Translations under genes and position numbers: made by a program
Assembly: GCA_003278195.1 (NCBI GenBank)
Contig: QCGE01000003.1
Coordinates: 1-64,000, forward strand
DNA from: Prochlorococcus sp. AG-363-P08
Lineage (GTDB): Bacteria > Cyanobacteriota > Cyanobacteriia > PCC-6307 > Cyanobiaceae
DNA length: 64,000 nt
Direction: 5' to 3'
The notes under the pieces: generated by a model
Seen by the model: the letters and a program-made list of their open reading frames with translations, nothing else
Database searches by the model: none
What the model was told of the DNA's origin: nothing
Shown: piece after piece, positions 29,370 through 37,054 of the stretch
Position numbering within the stretch: the first letter of the stretch is position 1
Layout of the letters: each line of letters opens with the position of its first letter

Positions 29370-30557
29370 ATGAGTACTTCAATAGGATTATCAGATACCG
29401 ACTCAGGTGCAGTGATTGGTGTTGTAGGAGGGGGGCAGTTAGCTCAAATGCTAGTCCAGGCTGCTGCTTTACGTGGCGTAAAGGTGATTGTTCAAAGCAA
29501 TTCGGTTGATGATCCAGCTTCCTCAATAGCTAATGGTCATATTTTAGCTAAACCTCAACAAGCAGACGCAACAAAAGAGTTACTCAAGAGATCTAAAGGA
29601 GTAACTTTTGAAAATGAATGGATAGATGTGCAGGCTTTGCAACCTCTAGAAGATTCTGGTGCGGTTTTTTGTCCACCTTTAAGGGCTGTCACTCCTTTAC
29701 TAGACAAACTTTCGCAACGAAGACTTCTTCATAAATTTGGTTTTCCTGGTCCAAAGTGGACACCTCTTGAGGACATTACAGATCATCCAATACAGCTTCC
29801 TAGGGGTTGGAGCTTCCCTGTTATGGCAAAAGCTATTAGAGGTGGTTATGACGGAAAAGGAACTCGAGTTGTTAAGGGCTCTCAGGAGCTTGAAAATCTT
29901 TTACGCTCTGTCAATCAAAACCAGTGGTTTTTAGAAAGTTGGGTCTCTTATGAACGTGAATTAGCTCTTGTAGCTAGTCGAGATAAATATGGAATTATTC
30001 GAACCCTCCCATTAGCAGAAACTCATCAACATAATCAAGTATGCGATTGGGTAATTGCTCCTGCTGATGTTGAACATTCTGTTGAATTAATGGCCTATAA
30101 CATCGCTTCTTCATTACTTACTGAATTGAATTATGTAGGTGTTCTTTGTATTGAATTTTTCTATGGCCCACAAGGATTACTTGTTAATGAGATCGCTCCC
30201 CGTACTCATAACTCTGCTCACTTCTCTATAGAAGCATGCAATAGCAGTCAATTTGATCAACAGCTTTGTATTTCAGCAGGCTTACCTGTTCCCTCACCTG
30301 AATTATTAGTTCCAGGTGCTCTTATGGTTAATTTATTAGGTCTTCCACTGGATAGTGGGGAATCCTTGGAAAAGCGTCTTTCTGATTTGCGCTCAAATAA
30401 GGATTTCTATATTCATTGGTATGGGAAATCCTCAGAGAAACCTGCTAGAAAGCTTGGCCATGTAACCGTATTGCTTAATTCCATTGATTCAACTGGTCGT
30501 AGAAAGGAAGCTGAGAGGGTAATTGAACAAATTCGATCGATATGGCCTGTCACCTAG
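29370..30557 (+). CDS. purK: N5-carboxyaminoimidazole ribonucleotide synthase
   Basis: This 395-residue ATP-grasp enzyme of purine synthesis converts AIR plus bicarbonate and ATP to N5-CAIR. The opening GVVGGGQLAQMLVQAA, the ATP-grasp loop VMAKAIRGGYDGKGTRVV and the C-terminal NEIAPRTHNSAHFSIEAC are PurK signatures. A 6S RNA gene lies directly downstream, an order known from cyanobacteria, where purK read-through can contribute to 6S transcripts. Confidence 0.95.
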   Translation: MSTSIGLSDTDSGAVIGVVGGGQLAQMLVQAAALRGVKVIVQSNSVDDPASSIANGHILAKPQQADATKELLKRSKGVTFENEWIDVQALQPLEDSGAVFCPPLRAVTPLLDKLSQRRLLHKFGFPGPKWTPLEDITDHPIQLPRGWSFPVMAKAIRGGYDGKGTRVVKGSQELENLLRSVNQNQWFLESWVSYERELALVASRDKYGIIRTLPLAETHQHNQVCDWVIAPADVEHSVELMAYNIASSLLTELNYVGVLCIEFFYGPQGLLVNEIAPRTHNSAHFSIEACNSSQFDQQLCISAGLPVPSPELLVPGALMVNLLGLPLDSGESLEKRLSDLRSNKDFYIHWYGKSSEKPARKLGHVTVLLNSIDSTGRRKEAERVIEQIRSIWPVT

Positions 30558-30581
30558 GGATATTTCACTTAAATTATTACT

Positions 30582-30758
30582 TGACTGCTGTGTTGGTGAC
30601 GACCTTTTCTAGTGCTCTGATCTGACTCTCTTTCGACTTGAGATTACTGTCGTGACAAGTGACGTAAACCGGCATTTTAGTCGGAAACGGAGCCTCACTA
30701 TGCGATCTCTTCTGGTTATTCCAGGTCGATGCTTCTGGGGTCGCACGGCATTGCGGTT
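30582..30758 (+). ncRNA. ssaA: 6S RNA
   Basis: The cyanobacterial 6S RNA is known to lie just downstream of purK, and this 170-180-base stretch can form the long closing stem of 6S. ACTGC at 30584 pairs with GCGGT at 30753-30757, and further in GTGaCGACC (30596-30604) pairs with GGTCGCAC (30738-30746), with G-U pairs between, leaving a large open middle. 6S RNA binds RNA polymerase holoenzyme and mimics an open promoter. Ends are estimated from the stem, not from a mapped start. No convincing protein frame competes. Confidence 0.75.
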
Positions 30759-30801
30759 AAGCAGCCACGGTTGTTGCAAAATGCAGCAACCGTGGCTGCT
30801 T
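30759..30801 (+). terminator. strong hairpin directly after 6S RNA
   Basis: Left arm AAGCAGCCACGGTTGTTGC and right arm GCAGCAACCGTGGCTGCTT pair over 19 positions with one G-U pair, around the loop AAAAT. A run of T begins only about 20 bases later (near 30821). The strength suits termination or 3'-end protection of 6S RNA, but the missing adjacent U-tract leaves the exact role open. Confidence 0.6.
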
Positions 30802-30863
30802 CATCCTCTTGGCTGGTCTGATTTTTTTATATGGATAAATTTCAAGAACCTCTTTAAAACTAA

Positions 30864-31061
30864 CTATTTGAAGCAAGGCATCCATTGATCTCCCACTTTG
30901 TGAGCACCTTCGCAATTAAAGGATTTCGCTGCCTTTTCGGCTTCTGACTTCGTCGCATAAAGAGCTGGTTCCCAATCGTTCTTTCCTATATATGACCAGT
31001 TGACTACAGATAGTGAGATAGCAATTGTAGAAACTGCGATAATTCCTTTTTTCTTTAGCAA
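30864..31061 (-). CDS. DUF3721 family small secreted or anchored protein
   Basis: The 65-residue protein has a hydrophobic N-terminal segment (GIIAVSTIAISLSVVNWSY), then AEKAAKSFNCEGAHKVGDQWMPC, the two-cysteine motif of DUF3721 found in marine picocyanobacteria. Function is unknown. The Cys pair and the export-like N-terminus suggest that it acts outside the cytoplasm. It is convergent with purK and the 6S gene. Confidence 0.8.
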   Translation of the reverse strand: MLKKKGIIAVSTIAISLSVVNWSYIGKNDWEPALYATKSEAEKAAKSFNCEGAHKVGDQWMPCFK

Positions 31062-31535
31062 GGCACTTTTTATATTCCTAGCTCCAACTTAAGGGATTTC
31101 ACTTGCCTTGCCATCATTCATAAACGGTTCTTCAAGCCTTTACCTGACTTAGATCCGACTTGCCTTTAATTATTACCATTTAGGAAATTTTTTTAAATGG
31201 TGCCATTCGTATAAAAATTTATCTAACAACTTTATTCCTTACTTTTGTAGGCAATACTTTAGTCTTAGGTGTTTAGCCGATTAGTTCTACGCTTATTTAA
31301 GAATCTACTTCCTCTTGTTTATATAAAACGAAGCCCCTAGAACTACTTTGTGACAACTATCTTTTCCATTTTATTAAAAAAACTTCTGCTACTCTTACTT
31401 TTTAATTCTCGTCTTCGCTCTCTCAGAGCTGTTTATACCACTAACCAAACTGATTCATAGTATTGTCTTCATAGATTATTTTAATATTTAATCGTCACCG
31501 TTTAATCTTTTACGTCCTGGGTTCAAACTTTTCTT
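31062..31535. other. intergenic region without a recognised gene
   Basis: This 474-base A/T-rich stretch separates the divergent DUF3721 and Ycf54-like genes and should hold both promoters. I saw no tRNA, repeat, hairpin with a U-tract or coherent small frame in it. A TAATAT-like -10 candidate lies near 31480. Confidence 0.5.
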
Positions 31536-31862
31536 ATGTCAGAGCCTCAAGCTTTCTATGTCCTTTTAGCTCCCCTTGGGCAGTTAAGTGGAAATGGTCA
31601 ATTACGCGAAACAGTTAAAGAGCGTCGTAACCGAAAAGGTGATGATGTCCCCTTTTGGTATCTATCACCTAAGTTGGTAGAAAAATTTGATCTACCTGGT
31701 TCGGGAGTTGAAGGCATAGTTTCAGATGATGTAACTGCTATTAATTGGTTGAAACTTCGATTTGGTGGAGATAGTTGCATTTTTCAATTTGATGTTGACG
31801 AGTTACGTGAACATGCGATGGAACTTCCTCCCCCACCAAACTTTCGCGATATTGGAGTTTAA
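31536..31862 (+). CDS. ycf54: Ycf54-like (DUF2488) Mg-protoporphyrin cyclase subunit
   Basis: The 108-residue protein fits the Ycf54 pattern: an opening like the YYYALAS of Ycf54 (here AFYVLLAP), a helix with RETVKERR, then the FW block (VPFWYLSP) and VSDDVTAINWLKLRFG, matching the STNxTFITWLKLRL of Ycf54. Ycf54 is a partner needed by AcsF for forming protochlorophyllide ring E. From memory, Synechocystis work stressed Asp39, Phe40 and Arg82; here Phe and Arg are kept but Asp is replaced by Pro with Asp shifted two residues. The ferredoxin and acsF genes lie next to it, which supports the call. Divergence makes the call less than certain. Confidence 0.65.
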   Translation: MSEPQAFYVLLAPLGQLSGNGQLRETVKERRNRKGDDVPFWYLSPKLVEKFDLPGSGVEGIVSDDVTAINWLKLRFGGDSCIFQFDVDELREHAMELPPPPNFRDIGV

Positions 31863-31992
31863 TTATTAAATGCATTGCATCACTTGAATGCCTTATTAGA
31901 ATATTAATGTTTTATTAAAATGATGATAGCTACTTCTTTGTCCATTAGTTTAACTTTAACTTCTCTGAACTTTAAGTTTTATCTTTATTGAT

Positions 31993-32358
31993 ATGACTAT
32001 CTCTCATAAAGTCACTATCCATAATCGACAACAGAATAGGACAATAAGCCTTGATGTTCCAGAAGGGGATTATATTCTCCGCTATTTCGAGGATAAAGGA
32101 GAAAAACTTCCTTTTTCTTGTAGAAACGGATGTTGCACTACTTGTGCTGTGAGAATCCTCTCTGGGGATATGGATCAATCAGCTGGAATTGGCTTGTCTA
32201 TTCAACTGAGAGAAAAAGGTTATGGTTTGTTATGCATTGCACGTGCAACAGGACCTCTGGAGGCTGAGACTCAAGATGAAGACGAAGTTTACGAAAAGCA
32301 GTTTGGAGAATATCTAGGGGCAATTAAATCTAAAAAAGGCAACCCATTTGATATGTAG
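31993..32358 (+). CDS. 2Fe-2S ferredoxin with C-terminal extension (FdC2-like)
   Basis: This 121-residue plant-type ferredoxin has cluster ligands in PFSCRNGCCTTCAVR (Cys-x4-Cys-x2-Cys, with an extra Cys) and the fourth in GLLCIARA. After the normal end the chain continues with QDEDEVYEKQFGEYLG and a basic tail, resembling the tail of plastid ferredoxin C2 (DEDEVYxxQFGRY). FdC2 mutants in plants are chlorophyll-deficient, and ferredoxin is known to feed the aerobic cyclase. It lies 130 bases after the Ycf54-like gene and is convergent with acsF, 12 bases from its stop. Confidence 0.8.
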   Translation: MTISHKVTIHNRQQNRTISLDVPEGDYILRYFEDKGEKLPFSCRNGCCTTCAVRILSGDMDQSAGIGLSIQLREKGYGLLCIARATGPLEAETQDEDEVYEKQFGEYLGAIKSKKGNPFDM

Positions 32359-32370
32359 GATTATTTACTA

Positions 32371-33408
32371 TTATTGTCCGTATCTAACAGCATTTGTCTT
32401 CTCCATTGGCAATGCAAATTGTCTTAGAATTAAAGAAATAAACTTAGCTAGAGCAATAGGTTTTGATAGTCGGGAACTTTCTCTCCAATCACGAAAAGCA
32501 TTTAATATCTTTATGCGCATTTCTAGAAACTTACCATCTTCAAATTTATATACCCACGGGAAGGCATTTTTAGAAGTGTTATTCGTTTGTATGATTACTT
32601 CTTCATCAAAGAGTACTGGATCAATTCCTAAAAGTGTATAGAATTCACCTCTTTCACAGACGGTAAGTGTGTGAGTTAGAAAAACAGTCCAAAGGAAAAA
32701 TCTACTAAGAATTTTTCCTCTAAAGCCTTTTGTCATTCCTGGCCAACATCTCATCATCATGTTGATGCAATCTCCATGACGATTTTCGTCTTGACACCAT
32801 GGCTCAAAGAAATCAAATAACGGAGCACATACTTTTTCTGGATGAGCCTTTAGGTGTCTATTGATCAGGATGTAACGCCAGTATCCAATTTTTTCTGATA
32901 GGTATAAGGAATAAAGGACCCAACTTAGTGGGAAAAAGGTTGCGGCTCTTTTTTTAGGAAGATTGGGGAGATCTACATTTATTCCTTCTGATTTTAGTGC
33001 TCGGCCCAGGAAGCCAGCATGCCGAGCTTCATCCCTTGCTAAAAACGTGAAAAATTGACCTAGCTCTGCTCTTCCAGATTTTTTAAACCTATTGGAGATC
33101 TCTTTAAAGAGTAGAAACCCTGAGAATTCTGATACAACAGATCTGACTAGATAGCTTTCGTAAACAGCTTTATCTTCCTTAGACAGCTCATTTAGGCGCT
33201 CTAAGGATGCTTTTCTGTCAAAGTGCTTGAGGTTGTAGTCAGCCTCCATCTCTTTGAACATCGCTTCAAAATCTTGCCTGGCGATTTCGAGATCGGTCTT
33301 GGAGGCTTTATCAAACTCTGTTGTGTAAAAGCGCGGGGTTAATAGGTTTTCATCGAGATGGGGTGGAAGCTCGTTCCTGTTAAGAGCACTAGAAGCAGTA
33401 GCTGTCAT
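32371..33408 (-). CDS. acsF: Mg-protoporphyrin IX monomethyl ester oxidative cyclase, aerobic
   Basis: This 345-residue di-iron enzyme forms the fifth ring of chlorophyll, converting Mg-protoporphyrin monomethyl ester to divinyl protochlorophyllide with O2 and reductant. Iron-ligand EXXH motifs are seen in ARDEARHAGFLGRAL and CQDENRHGDCINMM, with further Glu in RQDFEAMFKEMEADYN and in EFSGFLLFKEI. Length and N-terminus (RFYTTEFDKASKTD) match AcsF. It runs convergently into the FdC2-like ferredoxin gene. Cyclase electrons likely come from ferredoxin. Confidence 0.96.
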   Translation of the reverse strand: MTATASSALNRNELPPHLDENLLTPRFYTTEFDKASKTDLEIARQDFEAMFKEMEADYNLKHFDRKASLERLNELSKEDKAVYESYLVRSVVSEFSGFLLFKEISNRFKKSGRAELGQFFTFLARDEARHAGFLGRALKSEGINVDLPNLPKKRAATFFPLSWVLYSLYLSEKIGYWRYILINRHLKAHPEKVCAPLFDFFEPWCQDENRHGDCINMMMRCWPGMTKGFRGKILSRFFLWTVFLTHTLTVCERGEFYTLLGIDPVLFDEEVIIQTNNTSKNAFPWVYKFEDGKFLEMRIKILNAFRDWRESSRLSKPIALAKFISLILRQFALPMEKTNAVRYGQ

Positions 33409-33716
33409 TGCATTTCTCTAGTTGATTACTAGATTCTATGCCCTGGGCTCTGAATTCTAGGAATTAAATGACTTAGCTTTATACAGATACGGTTCTTCCC
33501 TAGAGCCGAATTGGATAAATCCCTCTCTACAACTTGAAATATCTCTATAACATAGGTTTTTTCAAGGCTCTAATTAATTGACCAGTGTTTTTTGGCAAAG
33601 CACTTTTACTAAGGCCTAAGGGCGAAGATTCTTAATTTGATCATTTTCATTCAAGTAACACCATGTCAGTAAACATGACAATTTTTTTGTGTTGTACTAA
33701 TGTAAGTGGGAGATAA
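33409..33716. other. intergenic region upstream of acsF
   Basis: This roughly 310-base A/T-rich stretch lies between the divergent acsF and a small-peptide gene. It must hold both promoters. I found no RNA gene or other coherent frame. A palindrome-like GAATTCTAGGAATTA occurs near 33451-33465 on the acsF side; no regulator can be named. Confidence 0.4.
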
Positions 33717-33878
33717 ATGTTTGCTATGAACTCAGATCAACTCATCGTTATCAACCTTGCCGCAATTCTTGTTGGCACTACTTTCAATGCTGACCAAAAG
33801 CTAATCAAATGGGGAGGTGTAGTTATTGCAGTAGCAAGTGCTGCATGTGCAGTTCTTAAATGTGGCGGAGCTGGTTAG
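33717..33878 (+). CDS. 53-residue small membrane protein
   Basis: This short gene starts at ATG 33717 with GGGAG four bases upstream; a second in-frame ATG lies at 33726. The product begins MFAMNSDQLIVINLAAILVG and has one membrane segment at about residues 31-45 (GGVVIAVASAACAV), ending LKCGGAG. I recognise no family. A perfect intrinsic terminator 25 bases after the stop argues that it is an expressed single-gene unit. Confidence 0.65.
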   Translation: MFAMNSDQLIVINLAAILVGTTFNADQKLIKWGGVVIAVASAACAVLKCGGAG

Positions 33879-33903
33879 AAACCACCTCTCCATTACTTAT
33901 GAC

Positions 33904-33945
33904 ATCACCAAAGAACCTTTTTTTAAGTTCTTTGGTGATTTTTTT
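33904..33945 (+). terminator. intrinsic terminator
   Basis: Arms ATCACCAAAGAAC (33904-33916) and GTTCTTTGGTGAT (33927-33939) are a perfect 13-base stem with a 10-base T-rich loop, followed by a run of T to 33945. It is a textbook rho-independent terminator for the 53-residue peptide gene. Confidence 0.9.
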
Positions 33946-34021
33946 GTGCTTTTCTAGATTTCTAGGTCGTTTAAGTGGTTTTTACTAAGGTCCATGTAAT
34001 TCTGAGCCTTATTTCTTAATA

Positions 34022-34657
34022 TTAAAATAAATTTATTTGACCATACTCTTGTTCCTTTTTTAATTGGTCAATCATCCAATCATTAGGGGACCATCCATGT
34101 AGTAAGTCCTCTAAAGCGCACAAGTCATATTTGTCAGCTTGTCCAACCCATAAATCTTCCAGGCCTTTTGGAATTATCACGGGCATCCGATGATGTAGAG
34201 ATTTAATGAGATCATTTGCTTTCGTTGTAAGAATGCAGCAGCTTTCAATTTCACTTCCATCTGCTCCTAGCCATCTATTCCATATGCCACCAAGCCAAAA
34301 GGGTTCTGAATTTAATTTTCTGATACTTCTTCCTTTTTCAAAGAATCCATTTGCTGGAATTAGACACCTTCTGTTCCTCCAGGAAGCTTGAAAACTAATC
34401 TTCGTGGCTACGGTTTCTGCTCTTGCATTAATTGGTCTTGGACAGTCAATCGGGTTTTTTCTCCAATCAGGAAGAAAACCCCAAACCATTACTGTTGTGC
34501 TTTTAACGCCATGCTCTTGTTTGTGAACGAGGACAGGATCAGAGGGACATATTATTGGTTGACTTGCGTAGCTGTTTCTTAGCCCTGTTGGAAGTGTTTC
34601 CTGTATACATATAGGAAGCTTGTTTAATGACGTAGTAAGTTCATAGCTCCTACACAT
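34022..34657 (-). CDS. SRAP-domain abasic-site protein (YedK/HMCES family)
   Basis: The 211-residue protein starts MCRSYEL, so Cys2 becomes the N-terminal nucleophile that forms a thiazolidine with abasic sites in single-stranded DNA. Other active-site marks are PINARAETV, the Glu in ANGFFEKG, and the His in SLHHRMPVI. ATG 34657 is chosen for this Cys2, although the frame extends to 34675. I saw no LexA box upstream. It protects replication past abasic damage. Confidence 0.9.
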   Translation of the reverse strand: MCRSYELTTSLNKLPICIQETLPTGLRNSYASQPIICPSDPVLVHKQEHGVKSTTVMVWGFLPDWRKNPIDCPRPINARAETVATKISFQASWRNRRCLIPANGFFEKGRSIRKLNSEPFWLGGIWNRWLGADGSEIESCCILTTKANDLIKSLHHRMPVIIPKGLEDLWVGQADKYDLCALEDLLHGWSPNDWMIDQLKKEQEYGQINLF

Positions 34658-34828
34658 TTCGCCTGCACTTATCAAGTCTATTTTTAATCATAGCCATCCT
34701 GTTTTATTTATACAATCAGACTAAGTTAATAGTTAATAAAACAAAGGAAAATCCAATCACTATCTAGTCTTCTGAAAACTAGTAATTCGATCTTTTAACC
34801 TTTGTTTTGCACCAATTTTCTTACTTCC

Positions 34829-35029
34829 TTACTCTTGTTTTGCTATCAGGCCGCTTTCTTCTCCTCTTCTCAATTCATGCATGTCTTCTAGCTGATTGTA
34901 GATTTTCAACAAATCATTTTGGATGGAATCCATGTTTTTCAGGCTTGCTATTGCTTTCATTGCGGAAAGGAGATTCTCTTTTGCTTCTATAAGCAGTCGG
35001 CATTGTGGGCTCCCGGGTTCATAAGACAT
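34829..35029 (-). CDS. small helical protein, unknown
   Basis: The 66-residue protein is charged and helical, with heptad-like spacing of hydrophobic residues (LLIEAKENLLSAMKAIASL and DLLKIYNQLEDMHELRR), so a coiled-coil hairpin is likely. No family is recognised. There is no signal or membrane segment. It marks the beginning of the small-gene accessory stretch. Confidence 0.5.
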   Translation of the reverse strand: MSYEPGSPQCRLLIEAKENLLSAMKAIASLKNMDSIQNDLLKIYNQLEDMHELRRGEESGLIAKQE

Positions 35030-35117
35030 TGATCAGTGCGTTTTAAGGTGAAATGATTCTGTATAGGCTTAACAAGCTTGTCAGTGACGTCTTATACCTA
35101 TAGCTGCATCTGATTTT

Positions 35118-35207
35118 ATGTCATTTTCTCTTGCTGGTTTGCTTATGTTTTTCGTATTTGCCGACTATGGGCTCCTTCCCCATGATTTACTAATGTCGAA
35201 TCAATAG
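35118..35207 (+). CDS. possible 29-residue peptide
   Basis: A short frame, ATG 35118 to TAG 35207, encodes a mostly hydrophobic peptide opening MSFSLAGLLMFFVFADYG. No clear Shine-Dalgarno is seen. It stops 14 bases before the next gene. It may be a chance frame. Confidence 0.2.
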   Translation: MSFSLAGLLMFFVFADYGLLPHDLLMSNQ

Positions 35208-35221
35208 ATACAGATTGATTA

Positions 35222-35425
35222 ATGTCTACTAGTAAGAGAGAAGAGGTCTGTTCTCATCTGCGGTATATCCGACGAGAACTAAGAGATCTTGACCAGATCC
35301 TAAAAGAGGATGGGTTACTCCCAGAAGTAACTGAATTAAAGGAGGTACATGCCTCTCTTGAGGCCCTGTATCAATTGCTTGCAGGTAAAACAAAGAAAAA
35401 ACCTAAGCCTCAGTTCGATGACTGA
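35222..35425 (+). CDS. small coiled-coil protein with basic tail
   Basis: The 67-residue protein has two predicted helices (HLRYIRRELRDLDQILKED and ELKEVHASLEALYQLLAG) joined by a Pro-containing turn, and a Lys-rich tail (KTKKKPKPQ). No family is recognised. Its layout resembles the 73-residue protein at 42464-42685, which also has two helices and a Lys-rich tail, so they may be distant paralogues. Nucleic-acid binding is only a guess from charge. Confidence 0.55.
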   Translation: MSTSKREEVCSHLRYIRRELRDLDQILKEDGLLPEVTELKEVHASLEALYQLLAGKTKKKPKPQFDD

Positions 35426-35535
35426 ATTATGGGCAAAGAGATGATTCTGCAATTATTTAGACTTAACTTACTAGAAGTAGCTTTAACTCTTGATGTTTTT
35501 CAAGGCTTTTAAAAATATTTATTATATCCAATAAT

Positions 35536-35832
35536 TTAGCTCTTCTTTTTTTGTTTCATGCAGATATAAAACCAATACCATGTTGGAAGAGTTATGAAGA
35601 AACCTATTAGAAATATGTAGCTAGAGGTTGTTTCCCATGCAGATTTTTCACAGATCTCCTTAACTTCATTTTTGTTTATCATCTCAATTTTGCTATTTAA
35701 CCCTCTGCATACATTTAATCCATGTAGACCAAATACCCCATAGGTTATTACGGTAGGTACTGTTGAGAGCCAAATTGCCAAGAACAAATTACCTAGGCGC
35801 AGTTTCAGGTCTTCTTTTTGTGAGATTTCCAT
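35536..35832 (-). CDS. small two-helix membrane protein, unknown
   Basis: The 98-residue protein has membrane segments at about residues 14-36 (LGNLFLAIWLSTVPTVITYG) and 70-90 (YIFLIGFFITLPTWYWFYI), a loop between them with two Cys residues (NVCRGLNS and EICEKS), and a Lys-rich end. No family is recognised. The loop cysteines would face the periplasm or lumen if both ends are inside. Confidence 0.55.
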   Translation of the reverse strand: MEISQKEDLKLRLGNLFLAIWLSTVPTVITYGVFGLHGLNVCRGLNSKIEMINKNEVKEICEKSAWETTSSYIFLIGFFITLPTWYWFYICMKQKKKS

Positions 35833-36027
35833 TGGTCCCAGAGCTCAAGAATCATTTTATCAAGCAAGTAAAATCTATCCATAATATTTCCTAATACAAT
35901 ACGTTGATTATTATTTTCTACATTTCCTTAGTGGTTCATGTGGGTTTATACACTAATTCCTTTCAGGGTCTTCTTTCTTTGGTTAGAAATTGATTTAAAT
36001 GAAGTTAATTTAGATTCCTTGACTCTC

Positions 36028-36225
36028 TTATAGCTCGTAATTCAGGCAGGCTACACGAGTCGGATGCTGGCTGCATTCTTTGCTCCAGAAATCTTCTTTT
36101 GTTTTCTTTGGAGTTGCAAGAGCTATTGGCGCAAGGCCTATTGCATCTCCGTAATAGGCATTAGAGACTTCGAGCATCCCTTCGAATAGGGCTTTTAGCA
36201 TTAGTAGGATCCTATGTGTTGACAT
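36028..36225 (-). CDS. small conserved-looking protein with WSKEC-type motif
   Basis: The roughly 65-residue protein (start ATG 36225; the frame extends to 36258) has a hydrophobic helix (LLMLKALFEGMLEVSNAYYGD) and a C-terminal block FWSKECSQHPTRVACLNY with two Cys residues seven apart from a Pro. I recall similar small proteins in marine picocyanobacteria but cannot name a family. Function is unknown. Confidence 0.5.
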   Translation of the reverse strand: MSTHRILLMLKALFEGMLEVSNAYYGDAIGLAPIALATPKKTKEDFWSKECSQHPTRVACLNYEL

Positions 36226-36412
36226 ATAGAGGAAAGCGCAATCAACTTGTTTGTGCATCCGAGTGATTACTCATATTTTTAAAACTCTGGTTTTTAGATT
36301 TACTGCTAGGGGTTTCGAGTAAGCCCTATTGCGCAGTTTTCTTTTTAAGGCAAATGTCCATTGATTTATTTTTTCAAAATACGCCTGGCTTAAGAATGTT
36401 TCTAATTAGCAC

Positions 36413-36450
36413 TTGACGAGTCCAATCAGCTCTGCTAGTACAGGTGTACT
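36413..36450 (+). promoter_or_regulatory. promoter with LexA (SOS) box
   Basis: A -35 candidate TTGACG (36413-36418) and a -10 candidate TAGTAC (36436-36441) are 17 bases apart. The palindrome AGTACAGGTGTACT (36437-36450) overlaps the -10 and fits the cyanobacterial LexA consensus RGTACNNNDGTWCB at every fixed position. The DUF3104 gene starts 12 bases later. This placement is that of a repressor site. Confidence 0.65.
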
Positions 36451-36462
36451 TACGAATGAGGA

Positions 36463-36723
36463 ATGTCTGTTGTCTCTTCTGTCTCTTCTCCTGATTTCCT
36501 TCTTGCTCAACCTGGGGACATCGTTGTCGTGGAAGAGGGCGCATCACTCGCTGACAAAGGAAACATTAATTGGTGGCTAGGGCATGTAATCCATGTCATC
36601 GGCGGAGCTCGCGACCCGTCTGTTAACAGTCTGTTTCAAGTGGCGGATGTAGATACGGGAGTAGTTAAGACAATCAATGCTGACCTTGTAAAAGGAATTC
36701 TTCGGTCAAGGAGTGCAAGCTAA
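36463..36723 (+). CDS. DUF3104 family protein
   Basis: The 86-residue protein matches DUF3104, a family found in marine picocyanobacteria, often in several copies. It has FLLAQPGDIVVVEEGASLADKG near the N-terminus, an INWWLGHVIHVIGGARDPSVNSLFQVADVDTG core and a conserved-looking TINADLVKGIL end. It is a small beta-rich fold, perhaps SH3-like; function is unknown. The LexA box over its promoter suggests induction by DNA damage. It is convergent with the next gene, 5 bases apart. Confidence 0.75.
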   Translation: MSVVSSVSSPDFLLAQPGDIVVVEEGASLADKGNINWWLGHVIHVIGGARDPSVNSLFQVADVDTGVVKTINADLVKGILRSRSAS

Positions 36724-36728
36724 AAGAA

Positions 36729-36947
36729 TTATTCATCCCATGGGTCTTTGTTGAAGTCGTTCAGTGCGGGCGCAAGAGAGGGGAGTTCAGTCTCTTTTAA
36801 TTTTTTCATCTCTTTCCAGTCACACCACATTTGATTGAGAAGCCAAGTTTGAGAAAGGCTTTGAGCTCCTTCATCAAGAAGTTGAATTTGAGAGGGTTTA
36901 AGTATTTTCCATTGCTTGTATTCTTCGATCCAGCTTGCGTCAGTCAT
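36729..36947 (-). CDS. small Trp-rich protein, unknown
   Basis: The roughly 72-residue protein (ATG 36947; frame open to 36998) has five or six Trp residues and an acidic end (NDFNKDPWDE). It appears helical and soluble. No family is recognised. It is convergent with the DUF3104 gene. Confidence 0.5.
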   Translation of the reverse strand: MTDASWIEEYKQWKILKPSQIQLLDEGAQSLSQTWLLNQMWCDWKEMKKLKETELPSLAPALNDFNKDPWDE

Positions 36948-37054
36948 GCTTGTAGGCTTATCTAATATCAATGATCCAGGTTGACAAGAAGATTGCAAGG
37001 TAATGAGTATAGAAATTCTTGAGAGATTTTGATTTAATGAGTGGCATAGAAGAT

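Noticed and set aside
30652-30888. A 78-codon plus-strand frame downstream of purK
   Set aside because: It runs through the 6S RNA region and the strong hairpin, and its product has no coherent pattern, so the RNA explanation is better.
34022-34657. SOS control of the SRAP gene
   Set aside because: I looked for a GTAC-based LexA box upstream and found none.
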